Shown: in pieces, positions 41,665 through 48,669 of the stretch
Layout: each line of letters opens with the position of its first letter
How positions within the stretch are numbered: the stretch's first letter is position 1
Assembly: GCA_018061945.1 (NCBI GenBank)
Contig: JAGOTD010000004.1
Location: 1 to 64,000 of the forward strand
DNA from: Candidatus Peribacteraceae bacterium
GTDB lineage: Bacteria > Patescibacteriota > Gracilibacteria > Peribacterales > Peribacteraceae
Reading direction: 5' to 3'
Length of the DNA stretch: 64,000 nt
The notes under the pieces: model-generated
What the model was told of the DNA's origin: nothing
The model's input: only the letters and a program-made list of their open reading frames with translations
The model's database searches: none
Program-made: the position numbers and the translations under genes

Positions 41665-41967
41665 TTATGATTCCGATTCGAGGCTCAAAAGCACCAATAA
41701 TTGCTCACGGGTCGCAAGAGTGTGAGAGCAGCGTTTATTGAGAAATACTGACATCAGATCTGCCGCCTTATCGTTCAGATTCCGAAATCCTCCAATTTTA
41801 TCGCCCGGGGTATTGGCCACCGTCTGATCAATTTCTTCGTCGGGGAAAATCCCTGGACCGAATACATAGACACCGTAGCCATTTTCATGGCGAATAATTT
41901 CTACTCTTTTCGTGCCCTGAAGATGAGGTGGAATGGGTGCAGTCTCGTAAGAATTGTTTTCGCTCAT
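41665..41967 (-). CDS. Hypothetical small protein
   Basis: A 100-residue protein of unknown function, convergent with nrdR (one base between the stops). I choose ATG 41967 (MSENNSYETAPIP) because TATCCT lies 8 bases before it; the frame continues six codons upstream. It contains GYGVYVFGPGIFPDEEIDQ, and the C-terminal half is helical. No membrane segment or Cys cluster. Confidence 0.6.
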   Translation of the reverse strand: MSENNSYETAPIPPHLQGTKRVEIIRHENGYGVYVFGPGIFPDEEIDQTVANTPGDKIGGFRNLNDKAADLMSVFLNKRCSHTLATREQLLVLLSLESES

Positions 41968-42279
41968 AGTGATACAGGATATCATATTTTTGATTACAAA
42001 AATCGGATTTGAAAGACAGGCTGTGAGGGGGGGGGTTGATTAATGTGAAAATATCTAACCAAAGAATTATCCTTAAAAAAGGAGCAGGATGCTTCCTGCG
42101 GAGATTTGAGAAATATTTCATGAGCGGCCGCGGCCGGGAACGGCCGCTCTGGAGATGGTTGGTACAATTGTGCCTCGCGACCTACCCACTCTCGTGCTAC
42201 CATTTCCGGCCTGCTATACTTGAGTAAAGGCTTTTGACCTTCCTGCCATTCCTTACATTTCTGCCTTTTCTGCCCTCCC
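41968..42279. other. Intergenic region upstream of aspS
   Basis: About 312 bases. It holds a run of nine G (about 42028-42036), a GC-rich palindrome (gagcggccg facing cggccgctc, about 42122-42152), the aspS promoter TGCTATACT, and a pyrimidine-rich leader with repeated ttcctgcc/ttctgcc words. No gene seen. Confidence 0.6.
42212..42220 (+). promoter_or_regulatory. Extended -10 (TGC-TATACT) of aspS
   Basis: TGCTATACT, with ATG 42280 about 52 bases after the expected start. Unlike most genes here, aspS therefore has a real 5' leader, which is CT-rich and lacks an SD. Confidence 0.55.
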
Positions 42280-44040
42280 ATGCTTCGAACTAACACCTGC
42301 GGCGAACTTACTGCTGCCTCTATCGATACCTCGGTCACGCTGTGCGGCTGGGTCAATACGCGCAGAGATCACGGTGGGCTCATCTTTATCGATCTTCGCG
42401 ACCGATATGGCCTTACACAGATTGTCTTTCACCCCGATGTAAATAAAGAGGTTTTTGAGCAAGCGGAGCAACTACGCCCGGAATGGGTGATTCAAGTGGA
42501 AGGAAAGGTAAGTAAGCGACTGGATGGAACCGAGAATAAAAAAATGCCAACAGGCGACATCGAGATTGTTGCGAGCAAATTGACCGTGCTCAACAAAGCC
42601 AAGACACCGCCGTTTGAGATTGATAACGAAAAGCCGGTGAATGAGGAATTGCGCCTCGAGTATCGTTACCTCGATATGCGCCGCGAGCGGATGCAGAAAA
42701 ACATTATGCTGCGCAGCAAGGTGTTTCAGATCATCAGAAAATATTTTACCGATCAGGATTGTCTGGAGATCGATACACCATGCCTCATAAAAGGCACGCC
42801 CGAAGGCGCGCGCGAATACTTAGTTCCTTCTCGCGTCTATCCGGGAAATTTCTTTGTATTGCCACAAAGCCCGCAACAGCTTAAGCAGCTGTGTATGGTC
42901 GGCGGATTCGACCGCTACTTTCAGATCGCCCGCTGCTTCCGCGACGAAGATTTGCGCGGCGACCGTCAGCCAGAATTCTTGCAGCTCGACTTCGAGATGA
43001 GTTTTGGCGATCAGGAAGACGTGCAGAACATTATCCAAGGATCCATCGAAGAGATTATTAAACAGTGTTCAGATAAGCCGCTGAAAAACGGCAAAGTCGA
43101 GAAGCTCACATGGAAACATGTGATGGATACATATGGATCGGACAAGCCGGATTTGCGCTACGATCTGCCGATTACGGATGTATCGGATATTTCCAAAAGC
43201 TGCGGATTTGAGGTGTTCGAGAAAGCACTCGCCGCAAACGGAACTGTTCGCGCGCTGCGAGTTCCAGGTGGCGCGCAGCTTAGCCGCAAGGAAATTGATA
43301 CGTGGACAGAGCTTGTGAAAGAACTGAAAGCCAAAGGGCTCGCGTACATTTTGTTCAAACCGGAAGGCCCAAGTTCACCGCTGCTCAAATTCTTCAAGCC
43401 GGGATTCTTGGAGCAACTACAAGAAGCAACTGGCGCAAAGACGGGCGACGTATTGTTCTTTGGCGCCGACAAATACAAAATCGTGTGCGCCGCACTCAGT
43501 CGTGTGCGCAGCGAAGCCGCTAAACGTTTCAATTTGATTGATACCTCTGTTCACGCACTCTTCTGGGTGACAGACTTTCCGATGTTCGAGGAAAATGAGG
43601 ATGGCTCGCTTACCTTTAGCCATCATCCATTTACATCGCCGAATGTGGAGCAGTGGAAAAACCGCAATGAGAAGCCGCTCGATGTGCATGCCGTCTGTTA
43701 CGATTTGGTGCTCGATGGCTACGAACTGGGCTCAGGTTCTATCAGAATCCATAATCCAGAGTTGCAGCAAGAAGTCTTCGATATGCTCGGATTTAGCAAA
43801 GAAGATCAGCAGAAACGTTTTGGTCATATGCTCAAAGCATTCGAATATGGCGCACCGCCGCACGGTGGCTTCGCCTATGGTATCGATCGTGTCGTGATGA
43901 TTCTTGCCGGTGAACCGAACATTCGCGAAGTAACACCATTCCCGAAGGATCAGAAAGCGAAGGATCTGATGCTCGGCGCACCGTCGATGATGCCGAGTAA
44001 GCAGGTGGAGGAGCTGGGGATTAGTATCAAGGCTGAGTAA
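42280..44040 (+). CDS. aspS: Aspartyl-tRNA synthetase
   Basis: A 586-residue class II synthetase of the bacterial type. N-terminal OB fold (about 1-105: VTLCGWVNTRRDHGGLIFIDLRDRYGLTQIVF), motif 2 with FRDEDLRGDRQPEFLQLDFEMSF (about 222-244), a GAD insertion domain (about 290-420) and motif 3 in GFAYGIDRVVMIL near 525-537. The class II helix EIDTPCLIKGTPEGAREYLVPSR is present. Whether it also charges tRNA-Asn cannot be told from this alone. Confidence 0.96.
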   Translation: MLRTNTCGELTAASIDTSVTLCGWVNTRRDHGGLIFIDLRDRYGLTQIVFHPDVNKEVFEQAEQLRPEWVIQVEGKVSKRLDGTENKKMPTGDIEIVASKLTVLNKAKTPPFEIDNEKPVNEELRLEYRYLDMRRERMQKNIMLRSKVFQIIRKYFTDQDCLEIDTPCLIKGTPEGAREYLVPSRVYPGNFFVLPQSPQQLKQLCMVGGFDRYFQIARCFRDEDLRGDRQPEFLQLDFEMSFGDQEDVQNIIQGSIEEIIKQCSDKPLKNGKVEKLTWKHVMDTYGSDKPDLRYDLPITDVSDISKSCGFEVFEKALAANGTVRALRVPGGAQLSRKEIDTWTELVKELKAKGLAYILFKPEGPSSPLLKFFKPGFLEQLQEATGAKTGDVLFFGADKYKIVCAALSRVRSEAAKRFNLIDTSVHALFWVTDFPMFEENEDGSLTFSHHPFTSPNVEQWKNRNEKPLDVHAVCYDLVLDGYELGSGSIRIHNPELQQEVFDMLGFSKEDQQKRFGHMLKAFEYGAPPHGGFAYGIDRVVMILAGEPNIREVTPFPKDQKAKDLMLGAPSMMPSKQVEELGISIKAE

Positions 44041-44043
44041 TAA

Positions 44044-44071
44044 TTGACCTTTGCGTATCTGGGACTACCAT
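44044..44071 (+). promoter_or_regulatory. Promoter TTGACC-N16-TACCAT
   Basis: Starts directly after the aspS stop and precedes the 64-codon gene at 44082. Confidence 0.5.
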
Positions 44072-44081
44072 TACCAATAGT

Positions 44082-44276
44082 ATGGAGTTTGACGATGGAA
44101 AATCCGGCCCAGAATTACCAAAGCGACCGGTTGAAGTAATATCAGTAGAACTTACTGATTTTACGACAATTGGATTAATGAATCTAATGAAATCTCTTAT
44201 GAATAAACAAAATCCTCCAAATAAGGCAATAGCTGTAGTAAGGGAATTGCTAAAAGATCGCACAGAAAGAAATTGA
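44082..44276 (+). CDS. Hypothetical 64-residue protein
   Basis: A small acidic-then-basic protein: an extended N-terminus, a VEVISVELTDF strand, then two helices (IGLMNLMKSLMNKQ and PNKAIAVVRELLKDRTERN). The own promoter (TTGACC/TACCAT) supports a real gene. No family recognised. Confidence 0.5.
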   Translation: MEFDDGKSGPELPKRPVEVISVELTDFTTIGLMNLMKSLMNKQNPPNKAIAVVRELLKDRTERN

Positions 44277-44398
44277 TATTATTTCCACAAAACCAAACCA
44301 CTCGGGAGCGGGCTTTATGGCCGCGGGACCTAATCTATGTTACGAATAGATACTAGTCCTCAATACATCTGAATGAGCTCTCCTTCTGGCTGAGAAAT

Positions 44399-44573
44399 AC
44401 GCCCCTCACCCGCCCTTCGGGCACCCTCTCCTCGTCCGCCGCGGCGGACGAGGAGAGGGACATCTGTAGTATTTTTCTTTCAGATTTTTGCACGTACAAA
44501 GCCTCAATACTCTCTTATCTTGAGCTCCCTTCTCTTCGCTTTAGCGAGGAGAAGGGTCGGGGATGAGGGGCGT
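44399..44573. mobile_element. Gene-less inverted-repeat element (MITE-like), DUF559 family ends
   Basis: 175 bases with perfect 10-base terminal inverted repeats: ACGCCCCTCA at the left and TGAGGGGCGT at the right. Internal hairpins: CCCTCTCCTCGTCCGCC facing GGCGGACGAGGAGAGGG near the left end and CCCTTCTCTTCGCT-tt-AGCGAGGAGAAGGG near the right. The middle is AT-rich and has no ORF. agaaa lies close to both outer edges, but one base off on the left, so a target duplication is not proven. Confidence 0.68.
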
Positions 44574-44639
44574 AGAAAAGCATCAGCCAATTCGTGAGCT
44601 GATTCATACATCTTACATGACTTTTTGGCTTGCATCTGC

Positions 44640-44645
44640 TATACT
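44640..44645 (+). promoter_or_regulatory. -10 box (TGC-TATACT), leaderless spacing
   Basis: TGCTATACT (44637-44645), then six bases (atctgg), then ATG 44652. Confidence 0.6.
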
Positions 44646-44651
44646 ATCTGG

Positions 44652-45557
44652 ATGTCCCCGAACCAAAATTCAGACGACGAGGCAACCAAAAAACTTCGCG
44701 CCATGCGCGAGGAAGATATTCGTCGTGCATCCGCACTCGGGCAAAAGCGATCGGCAGAGGAGGCAGCGTTACGAGAGCGACTGCACGATAAGAGAGAGGC
44801 CGATGAAGCGCGCGGAGAAGTAATCGCCGCGCAGCAAGGCCAGGCTAAAGAGCAACAGGCTGAGGATAAAAAAGAATTCTTTAAAGAGAAAAAGCAGCGT
44901 GACAGAGAAATTGCCGCCGACAAAGAGCGTCGCGAAAAAGAGGCAAATGCGCTGGAAGATTTGCATCTTGCTCATGTGGAGCAGGAGAAAAAACGCAAAG
45001 CCTATATGAACGAATTGCATGCCGCCGCCAAAGAAAAATTCGAAAAAGAGCAGGAGAAAAATTTGGCGATACAGGCCAAGCTGAATGCCAGACAAGAGGC
45101 CGAGCGCAAGCTCGCACATGAGAAAAAAGTGCTGCAAAGCGATGAACGCCAGCAAGAAGATGAGCTGGATCGCGATATGCGCGCCAAGAAATCTGTCATT
45201 GAAGAGCAGAAGAAAAAGAATATGTACGAGCTGGAGCAATGGCTGCGCATGCAGACTTTTGCAATCGACAGTGATATTCGCACGAAGATGACTCACGCAA
45301 AAATGAGCCGCAATCCAGGCAGTCGCGAGCTTTTGGATGTGCAGATAGAAGACAAGAGGCGCAGAGCAACTATCAAAGCCGAGCACGAAAAACGCAAAGC
45401 AACAATCGACTTTGACGCACGCACACAGGTGAGCGCCATCGATAACCTGTACCGAGCTCAGCTCGCTGCGATTCGCAGCATGATCTCAGCAAAAATTGAT
45501 AGCGCTGAGCGGGCCTATCGGCAGCGAATGGAGGAGATTGAGCGGACGATGAAGTAA
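44652..45557 (+). CDS. Highly charged long coiled-coil protein
   Basis: A 301-residue protein made almost entirely of Glu/Lys/Arg/Ala/Gln heptad-like sequence from about residue 10 to the end, with a short break near 200-215 (NPGSRELLDVQ). It should form a long alpha-helical rod. No signal peptide or membrane segment, so it is likely cytoplasmic. No homologous family can be named because coiled coils match by composition alone. It is transcribed alone from a TGCTATACT promoter and converges on tRNA-Leu. Confidence 0.75.
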   Translation: MSPNQNSDDEATKKLRAMREEDIRRASALGQKRSAEEAALRERLHDKREADEARGEVIAAQQGQAKEQQAEDKKEFFKEKKQRDREIAADKERREKEANALEDLHLAHVEQEKKRKAYMNELHAAAKEKFEKEQEKNLAIQAKLNARQEAERKLAHEKKVLQSDERQQEDELDRDMRAKKSVIEEQKKKNMYELEQWLRMQTFAIDSDIRTKMTHAKMSRNPGSRELLDVQIEDKRRRATIKAEHEKRKATIDFDARTQVSAIDNLYRAQLAAIRSMISAKIDSAERAYRQRMEEIERTMK

Positions 45558-45637
45558 GGGCTGAATTTACATCGCTAAATTTTCGTTTGATTAGACCATT
45601 ATTTGGCTGCGCCACGTGGCGCCGAAGGCGCTTTACG

Positions 45638-45723
45638 TGGTGCCCGGGAGAGGACTTGAACCTCCATGAGATTGCTCTCGTCAGCTCCTAAGGCTGATGC
45701 GTCTGCCATTTCGCCACCCGGGC
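45638..45723 (-). tRNA. tRNA-Leu (anticodon TAG)
   Basis: A class II tRNA on the minus strand: acceptor GCCCGGG pairs with CCCGGGC, anticodon stem TCAGC pairs with GCTGA, loop CTTAGGA has anticodon TAG (decodes CUA/CUN), a long variable arm (cgagagcaatctcatg) and T loop TTCAAGT follow. The CCA end is encoded (45638-45640 on the plus strand as TGG). Confidence 0.95.
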
Positions 45724-45785
45724 CTGCGACGATTGTACGGCAAAACAAGCTGCTGCGCAGCTGATCTCGGCTTTCTGCAAAAGAG

Positions 45786-46394
45786 CTACCTTCGCCGGTA
45801 GTATCGCAGTGTCGCCGTTCCCCAGCCCATATCGCACGGTTCAACAAGAATTTCTTCCAGTACATCTGATTCAATTTTGAGCGGATTGGCGATAATGGCA
45901 TGGGCGCCGGGCTTGAGTTCTTCTAATTTGCGCTTCATGCGCAGTAGTAGATCTGGGCCAAAGCAGGTGGCATGCGAGAAGACGATGTCAGCATCCGCAA
46001 TATCAGCATCGAACATGTCCCCTTGGATAAAACCGATTTCCTGATTTTGTTTCTGCTCGTCCAGCGTTGGCCGAATCTCGGCATCGTATCTTTTCAAGAC
46101 ATCTTTTGCTGCACCATGAAGATCGGCGAGCAGCTCCACACCTACACACTTACGAAACGGGAATTGCAGCGCAGCGTAGAAGGCCGCTTTACCGGTTCCA
46201 GCACCCAGATCATAAAAAACCTGCCCTTCTTTCGGGCTGACATGCGACAAAAAAGCTTTGACTGCCTTAGGCGTTACTTCGCCGTAGGTAAGCTCAAACG
46301 CACTATAACTCATGCAGGATTCTTTGGCCTTTGCCGAAATACTGTGACCGGAAACGGAGCCAAAGAGCTGATGGTCGATAGCGGAGAGATCCAT
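45786..46394 (-). CDS. DOT1-like class I SAM-dependent methyltransferase
   Basis: A 202-residue Rossmann-fold methyltransferase. The motif I region VFYDLGAGTGKAAFYAAL (about 59-76), preceded by FELTYGEVTPKAVKAFL and followed by KCVGVELL, gives the layout of the DOT1 (histone H3K79 methyltransferase) superfamily: YgE...., DLGsGtGk....aA, G.e. Later IADADIVFSHATCFGPDLLLRM fits motif IV. Substrate unknown; bacterial DOT1-like proteins are not all lysine methylases. It starts 41 bases after the end of the preceding minus-strand gene and may share its transcript. Confidence 0.8.
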   Translation of the reverse strand: MDLSAIDHQLFGSVSGHSISAKAKESCMSYSAFELTYGEVTPKAVKAFLSHVSPKEGQVFYDLGAGTGKAAFYAALQFPFRKCVGVELLADLHGAAKDVLKRYDAEIRPTLDEQKQNQEIGFIQGDMFDADIADADIVFSHATCFGPDLLLRMKRKLEELKPGAHAIIANPLKIESDVLEEILVEPCDMGWGTATLRYYRRR

Positions 46395-46434
46395 GAAGAG
46401 ATAGCGTGCATCGAATTATATGCGCAATTTGACC

Positions 46435-48201
46435 TTAGTTATAAACTGGAGCTGTGGAAGCCGCCCCTTCGTTTTTATCGTTGATAGCTTTTTGAATTTT
46501 CTGCAAAACTGCCACCACAGGCTTTGGATCCTCCATTTTTTTCGCAAGCGGATTGATGGGCAGCTCATATTTCTGCTGCATCGCATTCATTGCAAACAAA
46601 GCAGATTCTTGAATTGAAACATTAATTTTTCCTGTTGAATCATCTACTTTCATACTTATTTGCCCCTGAAGACTGTTCACAAAATCCGGCTCGGCATTTT
46701 TTATCGCTGCGAATGAAGAAAGCACTTGCTCCTTTGCCCTATCAACCGTCCGTGAATTATTCAGCACTTCCGCCGGCGTGAGCGGCTTCATATCTGGCGC
46801 CACAGTCGGCGCAGCGGCAGGCGGTGCTTCTGGCTTTTCGCCTGCACCCTTTGTATCGGGACTACTTTTATCGGCAGGACTGCCTGCCAGATACGCATCA
46901 ATAACTTTGTTTTCTTCCTGCATGACTTTTTTTGTCTCATTGTTCGCATCCATGGCTTCCTGAATAACTTTCGCGCGCTCCTGATTTGCTGCAATGACTT
47001 GGTTGTTTATGCTTTTTGTCGCCTCGGCTGGCGGGGGAGTCGCTCCATTTTCTCGGGTTTTATCAGCAATCTCTTTATTCAGCTTTGCCAATTCTTTTGC
47101 ATTCGCCTGGTTTTCGCTATCCATCTGCTTCATGCCTTGCAGATTCATCTCTCGTCTAGCAACCAATTTTGGCCGAGCTTCCTCGGGGTTCTTGCTTTTT
47201 GCAATAATATCAGCAGCCTTTTCGCCTGATCCGGCTGCGGTTGCCTCAATATTCACTTTGCTATACGAGCCGTCTTTGATGCTCTGCAAAAGAGCATAGG
47301 CAAGAATAGCCAACTGAATGATGGACCCAATTTTATTGTCGGAATACTTCATTTCTTGCTGCACGATTTTCATCTCAGCCTGAATGCGCGCGCCATTTGT
47401 CTTAGCGTTATCCCGCTCATCTATGAGCTTCTTCATAAGAGCTTCATCTTCTGGGCTCTTGGTTTTTGACTCTGATGTATCACCTGTCTCGGGATATGCC
47501 GCTTGGAATGTAGCGACCATTTCTGCATGCGCCTTCTTGAGAGTAGCTGCTTCTTCCGGCTTTAAGCCGAGCTTCGCAGCTTCTACTGGCGTCAAGCCGT
47601 CCATCATCATTTTTGACGTCAATTTTCCGTCTTGTTGTAGTTGATCGACTTTTCTTCCAAGATCTGGACCGAGGGTCTTGGCGAATTTCTCCTGAGCCAT
47701 ACCTTCCACTGCCATAAATTTTACGTTCTCTGGCGACAGGGTATTCATATTTGCATTAAACTCTGCCTTCTTATCGGGAGTCATATCTTTTGCTGCATTT
47801 TCAATGTGACTTTTCTCTGCTGGCGAGAGAGACTTTGCCCAATCTTGCGTGTCGCCGCCTTTCTCTAGCTTTGGCGCAAGCACTGTGCCTTCGCCAGGAA
47901 TTTTTGCCCGTGCAGCTTCCGCTTTTGCCTTTACGGCTGCGCCTAATTTTGCTGTTGCCTCCGAACTTGGCGGAGGGGTAAGCACTGTTCCTTCGCCGAT
48001 TTTCGACATTTTGGTGAGGGATTCTGTCGCTTTGTTTACCGTTTCTTCTACATGCGTAATTTTCTTCGCGCCTTCAGCACGAGGATCGCCAGATCCATCT
48101 ATCGGCTTTGACACATCTGGCGTAACTTCTGCAGGCTTTGGCGCTTCAAAGAAAATGATTCTCTGCTCCCTCTCACCCAGAAAGAAATGTGAATACTTCA
48201 T
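46435..48201 (-). CDS. Large Ala/Glu/Lys-rich protein, unknown
   Basis: A 588-residue protein without a recognised family. It is rich in Ala, Glu, Lys, Pro and Gln; an N-terminal disordered region (about 15-110, with repeated GEGTVL.P units) precedes helical stretches, including a hydrophobic segment near 287-305 (IGSIIQLAILAYALLQSI) that may be a membrane or buried helix, then more helices with Pro/Ala-rich linkers near 455-480. Its ATG overlaps the stop of the upstream gene (ATGA, 48198-48201), so the two form an operon. Confidence 0.75.
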   Translation of the reverse strand: MKYSHFFLGEREQRIIFFEAPKPAEVTPDVSKPIDGSGDPRAEGAKKITHVEETVNKATESLTKMSKIGEGTVLTPPPSSEATAKLGAAVKAKAEAARAKIPGEGTVLAPKLEKGGDTQDWAKSLSPAEKSHIENAAKDMTPDKKAEFNANMNTLSPENVKFMAVEGMAQEKFAKTLGPDLGRKVDQLQQDGKLTSKMMMDGLTPVEAAKLGLKPEEAATLKKAHAEMVATFQAAYPETGDTSESKTKSPEDEALMKKLIDERDNAKTNGARIQAEMKIVQQEMKYSDNKIGSIIQLAILAYALLQSIKDGSYSKVNIEATAAGSGEKAADIIAKSKNPEEARPKLVARREMNLQGMKQMDSENQANAKELAKLNKEIADKTRENGATPPPAEATKSINNQVIAANQERAKVIQEAMDANNETKKVMQEENKVIDAYLAGSPADKSSPDTKGAGEKPEAPPAAAPTVAPDMKPLTPAEVLNNSRTVDRAKEQVLSSFAAIKNAEPDFVNSLQGQISMKVDDSTGKINVSIQESALFAMNAMQQKYELPINPLAKKMEDPKPVVAVLQKIQKAINDKNEGAASTAPVYN

Positions 48202-48572
48202 TGCTTGGAAGGGGAAGGAGTTGCTGTAAATGCTGCGTCGATTTTGGCCATCGCTTCTTCCTCCTGCTTTTTATCCTGCTGCTCAGCAGAGGATAGAATG
48301 TCGCGCTTGGTTTTTGCTACCAGCTGCGAAAAATCCTGTGACCAGATTTTAAATGCCTCGTCGTACGCTGCATACGCCTTGTCGTAGCGCTGGTAGCGCG
48401 CTTTGCGTGCATCTGGCGTTTCGTTTGGATAGCGCTCATCGAGGTGCTGCAAATTCGTGGAGACGAGCTCCAGCTCTATATCGCCCATAAGACTGTCGTA
48501 GACATCAACTCCCGCCGGCATCTGGATGCCAAGTGCTGAAAGGCCTGTGTTTGTTTGGGTATTTTCGGCCAT
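48198..48572 (-). CDS. Small helical protein upstream of the 588-residue gene
   Basis: A 124-residue protein, mostly alpha-helical and charged, with no recognised family. Segments DSLMGDIELELVSTNLQHLDERYPNETPDARKARYQRYDKAYAAYDEAFKIW suggest paired helices with repeated aromatic/charged spacing. The C-terminus is flexible (FTATPSPSKQ). The promoter is TGCTATACT (48583-48591 on the minus strand), ten bases before the ATG. Coupled to the next gene by ATGA. Confidence 0.7.
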   Translation of the reverse strand: MAENTQTNTGLSALGIQMPAGVDVYDSLMGDIELELVSTNLQHLDERYPNETPDARKARYQRYDKAYAAYDEAFKIWSQDFSQLVAKTKRDILSSAEQQDKKQEEEAMAKIDAAFTATPSPSKQ

Positions 48573-48582
48573 AAATCTGTCT

Positions 48583-48591
48583 AGTATAGCA
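48583..48591 (-). promoter_or_regulatory. Extended -10 (TGC-TATACT)
   Basis: On the minus strand, TGCTATACT stands 10 bases before ATG 48572; the transcript leader would be only a few bases. Confidence 0.55.
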
Positions 48592-48628
48592 GAAAAACAC
48601 GTTTTCTGGAAGCAACAAAAGCGAGATC

Positions 48629-48658
48629 GTATTACGACGTACGAATCACGAATTACGC
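48629..48658. repeat. Partial TACGAATTACGA element
   Basis: tattacgacg, tacgaatcac and gaattacgcc between the mfd end and the 124-residue gene; same word set as the copies at 2887 and 23931. Confidence 0.5.
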
Positions 48659-48669
48659 CTAAAAGCCTC

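Noticed and set aside
44399..44573. Simple transcription terminators at the hairpins of the inverted-repeat elements
   Set aside because: The shared outer ends, two hairpins each and same end sequences in three places, one with a gene, fit an element better, although terminator activity is possible in addition.
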